From Aminobacter anthyllidis (GTDB lineage Bacteria > Pseudomonadota > Alphaproteobacteria > Rhizobiales > Rhizobiaceae), in contig NZ_JAFLWW010000016.1 of the NCBI RefSeq assembly GCF_018555685.1, forward strand, positions 19,241-83,240: a stretch of 64,000 nucleotides of DNA, read 5' to 3'. The notes beneath the pieces are model-generated. The model did not search any database. It saw only the letters and a program-made list of their open reading frames with translations, and was not told where the DNA came from. Shown here one piece after another: positions 31,635-40,108 of the stretch; position 1 is the first letter of the stretch, and each line of letters begins with the position of its first letter. The position numbers and the translations under genes were made by a program.

Positions 31635-32684
31635 ATGGGTGAGCTCTCTTGCAGTCGGCAGCTTTCTTCAAACACGCGTGAGCGGCCACGACCGATAGTC
31701 GAGGGCGCTCGCGCCCCACGGCCACAGCAAATGTTGGCATCCATTGACCTGAATTTACTGGTGTCTCTTGAGGCGCTGCTGGAGCACCGCAACGTCACGC
31801 ATGCGGCTCGGCACGTGCGCTTGAGCCAACCGTCGATGAGCCGAGCGTTGAGAAGGCTGCGCGGCATTTTCAATGACGACCTCTTGGTTCGCGGCTCGAG
31901 CGGCTTGGTCCCGACGCCGCAGGCCGAACGGTTGGCCCGAATGCTGCCGCCGGTGTTGGATGCGCTCCGCGGGATCGTGAACCGCCAGGGGGAATGGCGA
32001 TCAAAGACAATAATGGCGATACCCGACCACCAAGCCCTGATCTTGCTGCCGCCTCTCCTACCCCTGCTGCGCGAGCACGCGCCTAATCTCGACATCGTCA
32101 CCGGCTCGTTTCTAACTGGCGCGCTCCGGCGGCTTGAACAAGGTGAGATCGATCTGGCCGTTGGGCAGACCGGTGGCACGCCACCGGGCTTCTTTCGGCG
32201 CAGGCTCTATACTGATCGCTTCGCCTGCCTGCTACGTTGCGACCACCCAGCCCTGGCGCAGGAATGGACGATCGAGGCCTTCGCTGCCCTGCGCCACGCT
32301 GCCGTTGACTCGGATTCTAAGGGCGGCTTCGGACGGGTGCATGACGATCTGGCAAATTTACACCTCCGAGATCGCGATCCGGTGCTGGTTTCCAACCTCC
32401 TGACGGCCGCTGTAGCCATCGCGGCGACTGATCTGGTGCTGATTGTACCACACCGCGTCGCGACACGGATCGCCGCCTTGCTCCCCCTGGCGATTGTCGA
32501 TCCGCCGGTGGAACTATCGCCTTACGAGGTTGGGCTGGTTTGGCACGAGCGTTGCCATCGCGACCCAGAACATCACTGGCTGCGCCACAAGATTGCCGCC
32601 GCAGCGGCGGCGGGAACAGAGTTGGCGCGTCCATCGACAATGAGAGGGCAAACGGCTGATGCTTCGCCAAGGGAAGAAGCGTGA
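31635..32684 (+). CDS. LysR-family transcriptional regulator
   Basis: 349 residues. The helix-turn-helix (about residues 35-95: DLNLLVSLEALLEHRNVTHA, LSQPSMSRALRRLR, DDLLVRG) and the periplasmic-binding-protein-like effector domain are complete. It has the NodD/NahR-type spacing of the N-terminus, but sequence identity to NodD is not striking, and no nod box was found nearby. The ATG at 31635 is preceded by AAGAGG. The first 35 residues are a non-family extension, so a start at a later Met (MLASIDLN) is possible. Its target may be the downstream AraC gene or the unit beyond it. Confidence 0.85.
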   Translation: MGELSCSRQLSSNTRERPRPIVEGARAPRPQQMLASIDLNLLVSLEALLEHRNVTHAARHVRLSQPSMSRALRRLRGIFNDDLLVRGSSGLVPTPQAERLARMLPPVLDALRGIVNRQGEWRSKTIMAIPDHQALILLPPLLPLLREHAPNLDIVTGSFLTGALRRLEQGEIDLAVGQTGGTPPGFFRRRLYTDRFACLLRCDHPALAQEWTIEAFAALRHAAVDSDSKGGFGRVHDDLANLHLRDRDPVLVSNLLTAAVAIAATDLVLIVPHRVATRIAALLPLAIVDPPVELSPYEVGLVWHERCHRDPEHHWLRHKIAAAAAAGTELARPSTMRGQTADASPREEA

Positions 32685-32777
32685 TGCGATCGAGGTCTGG
32701 CACTATCTTCAGGACGGAGCCAGTTGATTACCCCCCTCGTCCATCGGACGTGATGCTGGTTCCGCTGTCCCAACTCA

Positions 32778-33650
32778 GTGAAACCGACGCGCGCTGACTT
32801 CGAGCGAGCATCTGCTGTGAAGAAGGTATTCACACTTACAGCCAACTACACAACCCAAGACCCTCCTTCTTCGACCGCCGTTCGGCCGCGTCAAGGCCTT
32901 CGCAGGCAGGGTGTGGTGCATGCATCGATTCTGGCCGCGTATCTTGGCCCGGACCCTTTGGCAGGTAAGTGTTTGGCACAAATTGCGAGTTCTCGGATCT
33001 TCGGCAATCTGCCCAACGAAGCGCGGCAGATCGATATCCTTGAGCACCGTTTGTTGCGGTTGGGGCACTGCGCGCAAATCGTCATCATCGATTGCCGCGA
33101 ACCGGAGCAACATGGGTACGGTCATGCGAAGCTCTCTTCCGGGCTGGTGCAACTAGCCCTGGTTTCCGAAGACAGGCTGGACCGAGAGGCGGTTTTCTCC
33201 GACGGGTATTCCGATTACCTGTTGTGGCCACTGATCGAGCAGGAAGTTGTAAGCAGACTGATCGCCTGCGTCGCCCAGATCGCGCGGCGTTCTGCACCGC
33301 TATTCTTCTCAGCCGACCCCCTCGTTCAGAAGGCGTGCGATCTGCTGGCACAGCGAGTCGATCAGCAGATCGCCCTCAGCGAACTGGCGCGCATAGCCGG
33401 GACTAACAAGACAACGCTCGTCAACCGCTTCGAGGCTGCCTTTGGCTGCGGGCCTATGACCTGGCTACGGCACTATCGGATGATGGAGGCTGCCGCCCGC
33501 TTGCGAAGCGGGCATGAAAGCGTGGCCGAGGTCGCTGAATCCTTAGGCTACGAAAACAGCAACAATTTCTCCACGGCGTTCAAGGCGATCCATGGGCTCT
33601 CGCCGCTGCGCTATCGCAAAATGGCGGCGCGCAGAGAAAGGTCTGCCTGA
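32778..33650 (+). CDS. AraC-family transcriptional regulator
   Basis: 290 residues from a GTG at 32778, with no clear ribosome site; the true start may be internal. The C-terminal 100 residues carry both AraC helix-turn-helices: IALSELARIAGTNKTTLVNR, then VAEVAESLGYENSNNFSTAF and IHGLSPLRYRK. The N-terminal region (about 25-170) contains LLRLGHCAQIVIIDCREPEQ and resembles a receiver-like or ligand fold, but I cannot name it. It ends 132 bases before the three-gene unit 33783-36184 on the same strand, which makes it the natural candidate regulator of that unit. Confidence 0.8.
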   Translation: MKPTRADFERASAVKKVFTLTANYTTQDPPSSTAVRPRQGLRRQGVVHASILAAYLGPDPLAGKCLAQIASSRIFGNLPNEARQIDILEHRLLRLGHCAQIVIIDCREPEQHGYGHAKLSSGLVQLALVSEDRLDREAVFSDGYSDYLLWPLIEQEVVSRLIACVAQIARRSAPLFFSADPLVQKACDLLAQRVDQQIALSELARIAGTNKTTLVNRFEAAFGCGPMTWLRHYRMMEAAARLRSGHESVAEVAESLGYENSNNFSTAFKAIHGLSPLRYRKMAARRERSA

Positions 33651-33782
33651 CGCAAAGGTGGGGATCGAAACAAACTGGTATACAGCCAGTGAAGACACGC
33701 AAAGATTACCTGATACTCAAGCGTTTACCCGCTCCAGGCACTTTGCGGCTTTTACAGCAACGCTCAGAAAAGGAAGATAAGC

Positions 33783-34658
33783 ATGTTGAACGCGGTCGCA
33801 GCGCATTTTCAAGGGCATGAACAGAGCTATTCGGACAAGAACTATGAGGCGGCGAGCACGTTTTTCGGCGCCAAGTCCCTTCTTTTGGCCCAGCCAGGTG
33901 CTGCGCGCCCCGGTGACGACACGATCGCCAACGATCAAGGAACAGTACAGTTTCACCTCATTGGTCAGAAACCCGATGACCCGGCGTACAGCGGCATCAT
34001 GAAAGAAAATCAGGACAACCTTCTGGCTATAGGAGGACTCATTCACGACTACATGCATACCCATTATCCTAAGGTTGATGCAGAAAAACTTGACATCAAC
34101 ACCTGGACGAACGTTGTGGGCAACATTCCCGACCTTTCGATGGGAGGGCAAAAACAGAAAGGTTACTCAAACAAGTTTGCTGGCACCTCCGTCTCAGCCA
34201 CGTTCCTCTCCTTGATCGCGAAGGCGATCGTCACTGACGGGGCGTCTCTGCTAACGGATTTCGAGTCCTTCCTCACTGAGATGGGCAACCTGACCTTCAG
34301 TGCCAACAGCAAATCGCAGCAGTACAAGGCTCTGACATGCACCTACCAAAACTACCTTCTCGATAACGGGGCAGGCGGATATTACGACTACGGAGCAATT
34401 GTTTTGCGAGAAGTCAAGTTCAATGAGTACTTCCTTGATCTGAAATCTTCTTGTGCGTCGACACGATACGTCAACGTCGACATAAGTTATAACGAGGTCA
34501 CCAATATCGTTCAGACTCGCCGGATCCGCAACGGCGGCCCCGATTACAAAAACTTCCAGGAGATCGTGAATAAGAACGCGACCGAGCAGTTTATGAATGC
34601 CAAGAACTTCTTTAACGGCGGCTCGACCCCACAACAAGACATCACGCCCCAGGTCTGA
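33783..34658 (+). CDS. unrecognised protein, first gene of a three-gene unit
   Basis: 291 residues from ATG at 33783, with AGGA well placed upstream. I do not recognise the family. It has no signal peptide or membrane segment and is rich in Asn, Tyr and Ser. Codon use is less GC-biased than that of the neighbours, which suggests transfer. Notable segments are LIHDYMHTHYPK, TWTNVVGNIPDLSMGG, TSVSATFLSLIAKAIVTDGA, GYYDYGAIVLREVKFNEYF and YVNVDISYNEVTNIVQTRRI. The many Tyr/Asn beta-prone stretches near the C-terminus could suit a toxin, a pore-forming protein or a host-interaction factor, but that is speculation. It lies between an AraC gene and another orphan. Confidence 0.6.
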   Translation: MLNAVAAHFQGHEQSYSDKNYEAASTFFGAKSLLLAQPGAARPGDDTIANDQGTVQFHLIGQKPDDPAYSGIMKENQDNLLAIGGLIHDYMHTHYPKVDAEKLDINTWTNVVGNIPDLSMGGQKQKGYSNKFAGTSVSATFLSLIAKAIVTDGASLLTDFESFLTEMGNLTFSANSKSQQYKALTCTYQNYLLDNGAGGYYDYGAIVLREVKFNEYFLDLKSSCASTRYVNVDISYNEVTNIVQTRRIRNGGPDYKNFQEIVNKNATEQFMNAKNFFNGGSTPQQDITPQV

Positions 34659-34795
34659 TCCTCATGATTGGTCTCGAAAGCAGCAGCGCACCAACCCACG
34701 GTGTCCATTCGAAGAAACCTCGCCGGCGTCATAGATCAGGTCCGGCTGACAGCGGTGCCGACGAACTCCGGCCCTGCTTCTATAAGAAACCAACT

Positions 34796-35368
34796 ATGAA
34801 CTCGATCGCAGAAACAACTGCGGGCCTCTTCCTGGTAATCGGCGTCCAGAGCAGCGGCCCCCTCGAAGCGGAGAGGATTTGCTCAGGCTTGATCCGGAAA
34901 CTGTCCGAAGGCTCAATTCTGAACTTGGATCCTAGTATGTGGCAGAATGCCATGCAAATGGTGCCGAACCAGGTGGAGGCCGCCACGGCTTCGACGACCC
35001 TGAACCGCACGATGGCCGTTGCGGATTTGCCAAGTACCCTCGCGTCAATTTGCGCCGATGCTGTCGACGGCGACAAAGCAGGCGTCGATCTGGCGAAGCC
35101 CATCAGTGTCTATCTGAGCAGATACGGCGAACCGACTGCATTCAATTGCTTCATCCTGGATCAATCCGACTCCGCGAAAATCTATTTATCTTTAACCTGC
35201 CTTGCCGTTTTCGATGGTGGAAGCCCTGGCAGTTTCGCCGTCACCTCAACATTGCTGAAGGCGTGCCTGAATCTGTCAAACAAGGATACGCTGTCCACTA
35301 TCTTGCAGGTTTTCGGCCGCTTCGGCCCGCCGAGCGACTCACCTTACTACCTGCGCGTCTTGCCCTGA
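34796..35368 (+). CDS. unrecognised protein, second gene of the unit
   Basis: 190 residues if started at ATG 34796 (MNSIAETTAGLFLVIGVQSS); the frame is open from 34664, but the first 44 codons look non-coding. No family recognised. The first 20 residues are mildly hydrophobic but lack a clear signal-peptide charge pattern. Segments of interest: QNAMQMVPNQVEAATAS, TMAVADLPSTLASICADAVD, KIYLSLTCLAVFDGG. It is about 137 bases after the previous gene and 54 before the DUF1906 gene, consistent with one transcript. Confidence 0.5.
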   Translation: MNSIAETTAGLFLVIGVQSSGPLEAERICSGLIRKLSEGSILNLDPSMWQNAMQMVPNQVEAATASTTLNRTMAVADLPSTLASICADAVDGDKAGVDLAKPISVYLSRYGEPTAFNCFILDQSDSAKIYLSLTCLAVFDGGSPGSFAVTSTLLKACLNLSNKDTLSTILQVFGRFGPPSDSPYYLRVLP

Positions 35369-35422
35369 TCCGTATGCCAGACGTTACATTCAGCCAGAAG
35401 GAGCAGCACGCTCGTTGAATAT

Positions 35423-36184
35423 GTGAATACCGCAGATTTCGTCAGCGGAGCGAAGTCGGTGGTGCGCTTTGTAGCGGGAAAGCCCATGCCCTATCATGAA
35501 GACTTCGCGAAGGCGGACGGATGGTCCGCAGCGGATGTCAGCGTCCGTCTCAACAATGCGCCAGGCCGGAAATTTCTCACTTTCTTGCGAAGATCGGGGG
35601 TGACCACGGTCATTCGGTATTACGCGAGTTCCGCGAGGCCAAAAACCATCACACCAGTGGAGGCCAAACTACTATCTGGGCACGGTTTCGGAATTCTACC
35701 GATTTTCCAGGACAGCAGCCGCCATATTTCCAATTTCTCGAGCTCGATCGGTACTGCAAATGCAAGGAGTGCTATGGGGTTCGCAAAGCGCGTCGGCCAG
35801 CCGAAAGATAGAGGCAGTACGATTTTTTTCGCCGTCGATTTGGACTATCCGGCTACGCAGATCGATGGCCCTATCCTCGCCTACTTCCACGCGATTAAAG
35901 AGGAGATCAACGGCACTTTCGTAGTCGGCGCGTATGGTAGCGGTGCCGTGCTCTCAAAATTATTGGCGGAGGGACTGATCACGGTTCCATGGATATCTAT
36001 GTCGCCACTGTTTCTTGGAACCGAGCAGTTCTTTTATTCCAACCGATGGTCGATGCGGCAGGTACCTCCAGAGGTTGCCCATGGCTCCTCTGGGGTGGGC
36101 TATGACCGCAATATCGTTCGGGTTCCTCGGAGGGAGATCGGGGCCTTCCAAGTTGATGAGTCGGGCGAAGGCTCGCTGGCCTAG
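35423..36184 (+). CDS. DUF1906 glycoside-hydrolase-like protein
   Basis: 253 residues from a GTG at 35423. The DUF1906 (Rv2525c-like, GH25-like TIM barrel) pattern is clear from about residue 55: GVTTVIRYYASSARPKTITP, EAKLLSGHGFGILPIFQDSS, GSTIFFAVDLDYPATQIDGP, GTFVVGAYGSG. Family members are thought to act on cell-wall glycans; catalytic proof is scarce. Unlike Gram-positive members it has no signal peptide, so if it acts on a wall it must be exported another way or released by lysis. It is last in the three-gene unit and is likely to share its function. Confidence 0.75.
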   Translation: MNTADFVSGAKSVVRFVAGKPMPYHEDFAKADGWSAADVSVRLNNAPGRKFLTFLRRSGVTTVIRYYASSARPKTITPVEAKLLSGHGFGILPIFQDSSRHISNFSSSIGTANARSAMGFAKRVGQPKDRGSTIFFAVDLDYPATQIDGPILAYFHAIKEEINGTFVVGAYGSGAVLSKLLAEGLITVPWISMSPLFLGTEQFFYSNRWSMRQVPPEVAHGSSGVGYDRNIVRVPRREIGAFQVDESGEGSLA

Positions 36185-36615
36185 GATGGCGAGGGACTCC
36201 GGCTCGTAGGCGCGGCAAGCTGAAAACGTTGTCGCGTTTATGTTCGTAGAGGTCTCCGACGCCAACGGCGAGTGTAAGGTTGTTCGCGGTATCTCGCAAA
36301 TCGTCTCTCCACGCGCTCGCCCCGCTACAATCGAGCGGTGCGGCCGCCATCATCATCCCCGGAAGTACCTGCAGCGCCGTCCACCCACGCCCAACCGGCG
36401 GCCGACATTGGGCACCAGTACCACGCCGACGTCGTGCGATGTCGCCGCTCGACAGATCGATGCCGGAGCGGGTGGTGTGATGCTTGGTCGCACCACCCGG
36501 CAGACGTGTTTCTGAAAGTTACCCTAAGGCAGGTACATCAACGGCGAGCGCATTGGAAACGGCAACGCTGTGAACGGAATTCGGGGAGAAGGCGTCACTT
36601 ACCATGGCCGAGACC
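36185..36615. other. stretch between the DUF1906 gene and the HopX-like gene
   Basis: 431 bases between two convergent genes. No recognisable gene and no obvious terminator were found. Confidence 0.4.
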
Positions 36616-37941
36616 TCAACGGCCGGAGCGATCTCTGCTTCTGGAGGCAGCCATTAGATCCTCGCGGGCGTGATTGTAGGCGTGGCTTATGGACTGCCCG
36701 ACTTGACCACCCCGCCGCAGCTGTTCATAGGAGATTTGCGCACCTGTCGCACGGACTTCAGCTTGAAGACCTGCTATGTGGCCGTCCAGATTGGCATTCC
36801 ATGCATGCTGCGGCGGAGGCATGTGCGGCAAGATATCTTGCATGCCGGGAACTGCGTGAGCTTGGACCTGTTGATTTGCGTCGAACTGGTGATACGCCGC
36901 CAATTCCGGCGGCTCGACAGGAGGCCGGGGCAGCGAGTCCAGTTGGTTGGCGGCCACCAGAACTGATTCCACTGCGTCCTGGTGCGTGCGCGAGGAAGGA
37001 TCCATTCCGTAGGCTTCCTGAATCATCAGTGATGCGATTTCCCTTTGTTGGCCTTCAGGAATACGGGACAATGCGTTGCGTACACTATCGGCGAACTCGG
37101 GTGAGATCACCTGTACTTCTGCATATTTCTTCCACGATACGGGTGCGTTTTGCTTCCGGCGCAAATCGTTGGCAGTTTGTTCATTTGTGTCCGGATGCGC
37201 GAACGGAATCAACCCCTCAACACGGTTTTTCAGGAATTCGGCGGTGCTTTTGTCCATCGACCAATGACCTTCCTTGACCGGCACTCCGCTCCATGCGCTG
37301 TCCTTCAACCGAACAGCGGGACCGTTGGCCCAGGCATCCATAACCACGGTCGACCTCGGGTCGCGGCTTCCGCGCCGCAGTTCGTTCCAAATGTGACCCG
37401 TCTTGACTGGGATCTCATCACCTTGGTCGGTTATCTCTTTCATTGACACGGAAGCACTAGAGGTCATACTCCGCTCGTCGGCCGCCATGTGTGGGGCGTG
37501 GACGATAGCGGAAAGGGGAGCGGTCTGATTGCAGCACGCCGCTCCCATGACTACGGCCACTGCAACCTTAATGTTGTCGTCTGCTCCCATCATTGCAACC
37601 GACGATCCGATGCTGTTGTGGCCGTGAGAGGGAATGTCGTCCACCTTAACGTTTCCCCGGCCATGCTTGAGCAGCAGGCGGACGTCGTGAACTGTTTGCC
37701 CCGCTGTCGCGAGTCTTATCGGGCTGGTGACATCGTCACCGACGACACACGCTCCCATATGATAGGCGGCCTGCTGGATCTGATGTGGCTCCAGAGGCGC
37801 ATCTCCGCCCCGTCGCAACCTGTCGGCAGGCGTGCCCAGGGAGACCCTCAGCGCTGATATGCTGCTCTCAAAGCCCGACGCCGTGGATTCTCGCGGCGAC
37901 TGTCGAGTCGATCCGGAGGATTTGGAGATGCAAATTCCCAT
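36616..37941 (-). CDS. HopX/XopE (AvrPphE)-like secreted effector, N-myristoylation motif, VirD4-type tail
   Basis: 441 residues. The N-terminus MGICISKSSG fits a myristoylation signal (Gly2, Ser6) with Cys4 for palmitoylation, as in Xanthomonas XopE effectors, so plant plasma-membrane targeting is expected. The HopX/XopE fold segments are recognisable: LLLKHGRGNVKVDD (family: FGRGNIDVD), then TGHIWNELRRGS and STVVMDAWANGPAV (family: DHVWAE, VMDPWSNGPAV). These keep the triad His and Asp. The position of the catalytic Cys (family GNCGEHA) reads DDNIKVA, so Cys appears replaced. The C-terminus AREDLMAASRSRDRSGR matches R-x7-R-x-R-x-R, the VirB/D4 transport signal. A tts box 109 bases upstream indicates TtsI (type III) control. 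Family call by motif alignment. Confidence 0.75.
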   Translation of the reverse strand: MGICISKSSGSTRQSPRESTASGFESSISALRVSLGTPADRLRRGGDAPLEPHQIQQAAYHMGACVVGDDVTSPIRLATAGQTVHDVRLLLKHGRGNVKVDDIPSHGHNSIGSSVAMMGADDNIKVAVAVVMGAACCNQTAPLSAIVHAPHMAADERSMTSSASVSMKEITDQGDEIPVKTGHIWNELRRGSRDPRSTVVMDAWANGPAVRLKDSAWSGVPVKEGHWSMDKSTAEFLKNRVEGLIPFAHPDTNEQTANDLRRKQNAPVSWKKYAEVQVISPEFADSVRNALSRIPEGQQREIASLMIQEAYGMDPSSRTHQDAVESVLVAANQLDSLPRPPVEPPELAAYHQFDANQQVQAHAVPGMQDILPHMPPPQHAWNANLDGHIAGLQAEVRATGAQISYEQLRRGGQVGQSISHAYNHAREDLMAASRSRDRSGR

Positions 37942-37947
37942 AGCCGT

Positions 37948-37981
37948 TCACCTGTAGTGGAGTTTCACCTGTAGTGGAGTT
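37948..37981. repeat. 17-bp tandem direct repeat in the effector leader
   Basis: Two exact head-to-tail copies of TCACCTGTAGTGGAGTT, between the tts box and the start of the HopX-like gene (7 bases before the ATG on its strand). They lie in the 5' leader of the transcript. Confidence 0.9.
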
Positions 37982-38049
37982 TGTGATCGCCGAGGGACGG
38001 GATACGCGAGACGGGCGCTTAACCGTCAGTGTCATCTGGATGACTCATG

Positions 38050-38078
38050 CTAGGCGGGTTGGCTTACGACAAGCTGAC
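38050..38078 (-). promoter_or_regulatory. tts box (TtsI-dependent promoter element)
   Basis: On the minus strand this reads GTCAGCTT, one base, TCG, one base, AAGC, then CAACCCGCCTA. It matches the rhizobial tts-box consensus almost throughout. It lies 109 bases before the HopX-like start in the right orientation. TtsI is the known activator of type III secretion genes and effectors in rhizobia. No TtsI or T3SS gene is in the window. Confidence 0.85.
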
Positions 38079-38167
38079 GGGCACCGTAAACTTAACGCTG
38101 TGAAAACGGGCACCGTAACGTTAACCGGGCATCGATCAAAATGTGGGATCTGGCGGCATGACCATTC

Positions 38168-38389
38168 GGAGTCTCGTCATCGGCAGTGGCCATGAACACT
38201 TGCAGGCCGGTATTGCCGAGAAAATTCTGCTTGCCAGCCTCGCCTTATCAGTGCCGAGAGGCTCTGGATGATGAGCCTGAAGCGACCCTTGTAGCCCGCG
38301 ATGGTCGTAATTGCGGTCTCGATCGCCTCCAGCTTACCCAAGTGCTTGAATTCATAGAGCACAAAGAAGTGCAACGTCCTGAACTGCAC
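38168..38389 (-). pseudogene. virD4/traG coupling-protein fragment (left copy)
   Basis: The minus strand reads VQFRTLHFFVLYEFKHLGKL, then AIETAITTIAGYKGRF, then LIIQSLSALI before losing frame. This is the Walker-B-containing segment of VirD4-type coupling proteins (DEFKHLGKL, here YEFKHLG with the Asp mutated). It ends at 38168 where the inverted repeat ends. It is a shorter, more decayed version of the fragment at 46140-46646. Confidence 0.8.
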
Positions 38390-38722
38390 GTCGCGGTTGC
38401 CTCTCGGCGGATTTGAAGCTCCCGAGATCGCTTGCTGTATCGCGCGGGTTAGCCGTTACTAACCGTTCTGCAACATGGTCAATGGCCCGTCTGGAAGGCC
38501 GAGGTGGTTACGGCGTTCCTCGGCCCTCCTCCCGTCGCGGGATGAACTTCCAGCTGCACGTGTCCGTTTGCTATCGCGATCCATTGCTCAGCTTCCAAAG
38601 TCGTTTCTGTACCCCATGAGGTTACCACCCAAGCATGTTCTGCTAAACCAATATGGTGTTACACTTGTAGTCTCGCAGAGGCTTCTCCCAGCTCTCTGGG
38701 TCACGCCGAGAGCCGTAACCAG
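38168..38722. repeat. long inverted repeat, left copy
   Basis: About 555 bases that are the reverse complement of 45815-46370, with scattered mismatches and small indels. The match includes the virD4 segment and runs to CTCGGCGTGACCCAGAGAGC (read on the minus strand), where it stops. The two copies bound a 7.1 kb block. Confidence 0.85.
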
Positions 38723-38763
38723 ATCAGATTTTCCGGGCGGAGGGGTTTGCGGCGAGCGCGTTC

Positions 38764-39290
38764 GTGATTCACCATTTGCGGACGCTACCACCGACTGATT
38801 CGCTTGAAGGCCTGTCGCTTGCTCAGCTCCGCGGGCCGTTTGCTGCGCTGATCGGCATAGTGCGCGGTCTTCAAGGCCGGGTCGAGAGCCTTGAGATCGA
38901 GAACCAGGCGCTGCGCGCCGAGATCCAGACCCTCATGGATCGCCCTCCGGACAAGCCGACCAAGCCGTCGGAATGGGCAACGCAGCCGGCATCTGGCAAG
39001 GGGAAGCGACGCCGTCGCGGCGCAAAGCGCGACGGCGGTCGCGTGAGCCGCGAGGTGACGGTTGCGGTGAGCGCTCCTGCGGGCTCACGCTTCAAGGGAT
39101 ACGAGACGATCCTGGTGCGCGATCTGGTTCTGTCGGATGTGATGCGCTATCGCCGGGAGTGCTGGGTGACACCGAGCGGCGAGAGGCTCGTGGCGCCGCT
39201 GCCGGCGGGGATTGTTGGCGGCTGGGCGCGAACCTGCGCCGCTTCATCCTGGCCTGTCACATTCAGCGGCAGGTGACACTCGACAACGGA
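38764..39290 (+). pseudogene. IS66-like transposase N-terminal fragment
   Basis: 170 residues in frame: SLAQLRGPFAALIGIVRGLQ, GRVESLEIENQALRAEIQTL, a Pro/Lys-rich linker, RGAKRDGGRVSREVTVAVSA and RRECWVTPSGERLVAPLPAG. It continues after a frameshift near 39230 into GANLRRFILACHIQRQVT. This is the coiled-coil N-terminus and pre-catalytic region of IS66-type transposases. The catalytic DDE part is missing, replaced by the dnaE2 relic. Confidence 0.7.
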
Positions 39291-39400
39291 AGCCTGTCCC
39301 CGCGACGACTGCGCAGGAACCGCAGCGAACGCATGTGGGCGCCGCCACAGCACCCGCATCCTCCAGGTCCTGCATAACCGAGATATGCCGGCGCCTTCTT

Positions 39401-39800
39401 CTACGGTCGAAGGCGTGGTCGGCCCCGGCCGGGCGCGCCGTGATGAGCCTCATCCCCGCGGCCGTGCGGCAATGGAAACGGCATCTCACGGTTTCCCACG
39501 CTGGCCAGCTCGGCCGACAGATCGGTCAGCTCGTGGGCGACGAGATGCACCACCTCCCCTTCTCGCTGGATACGACCGCGTACGCCGAGCATGGCCGACG
39601 AGAGAAGCACGCGTCGGAATTTCTCGAAGATCTTGACCCAGACGACGATGTTTGCCGCGCCAGTCTCATCCTCCATGGTGAGGAACATGAAGCCTCTGGC
39701 CGAGCCCGGCCGCTGCCGGACCAGCACCAGGCCGGCGGCCTCGAGCCAGCTTCTGTCTCGCGCCTGCATGGCTTCCTGACAGGTCACGATGCGGCGCCGG
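39401..39800 (-). pseudogene. dnaE2 (error-prone DNA polymerase) C-terminal fragment
   Basis: The minus strand reads RIVTCQEAMQARDRSWLEAA, GLVLVRQRPGSARGFMFLTM, EDETGAANIVVW, RIQREGEVVHLVAHELTDLS, and FPLPHGRGDE. This is the OB-fold end of DnaE2. Only about 130 residues remain and imuA/imuB are absent. Such genes are normally chromosomal or on large plasmids, so this block was assembled from distant pieces. Confidence 0.8.
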
Positions 39801-40108
39801 TTAGGCGGCACGCCGATTTTGGTAACGCTTGCCTGTGAACTGAAAGATTGAAGGTCGGACTTGCGGCACATCGATTACGTTCAAATGAATAAGTTGCTGC
39901 CCGGCGAGGTCGTTTCAGTGCATCTCGACTGGTGGGTCGGCAAGACAATGGGGAACGGGAATGATCGCAGGCGTAAAGGGACGGCTTTGGGGCCGGAAGC
40001 TTCGGGCCTGGAACACGACCCCAGTTGGGCGCAAGCATCGTGGCCTCCGCCCGGTCAGGCATTCACCGGCTCGGAAAATGCCAATTGATTCTGCTCAACC
40101 GGACATGC

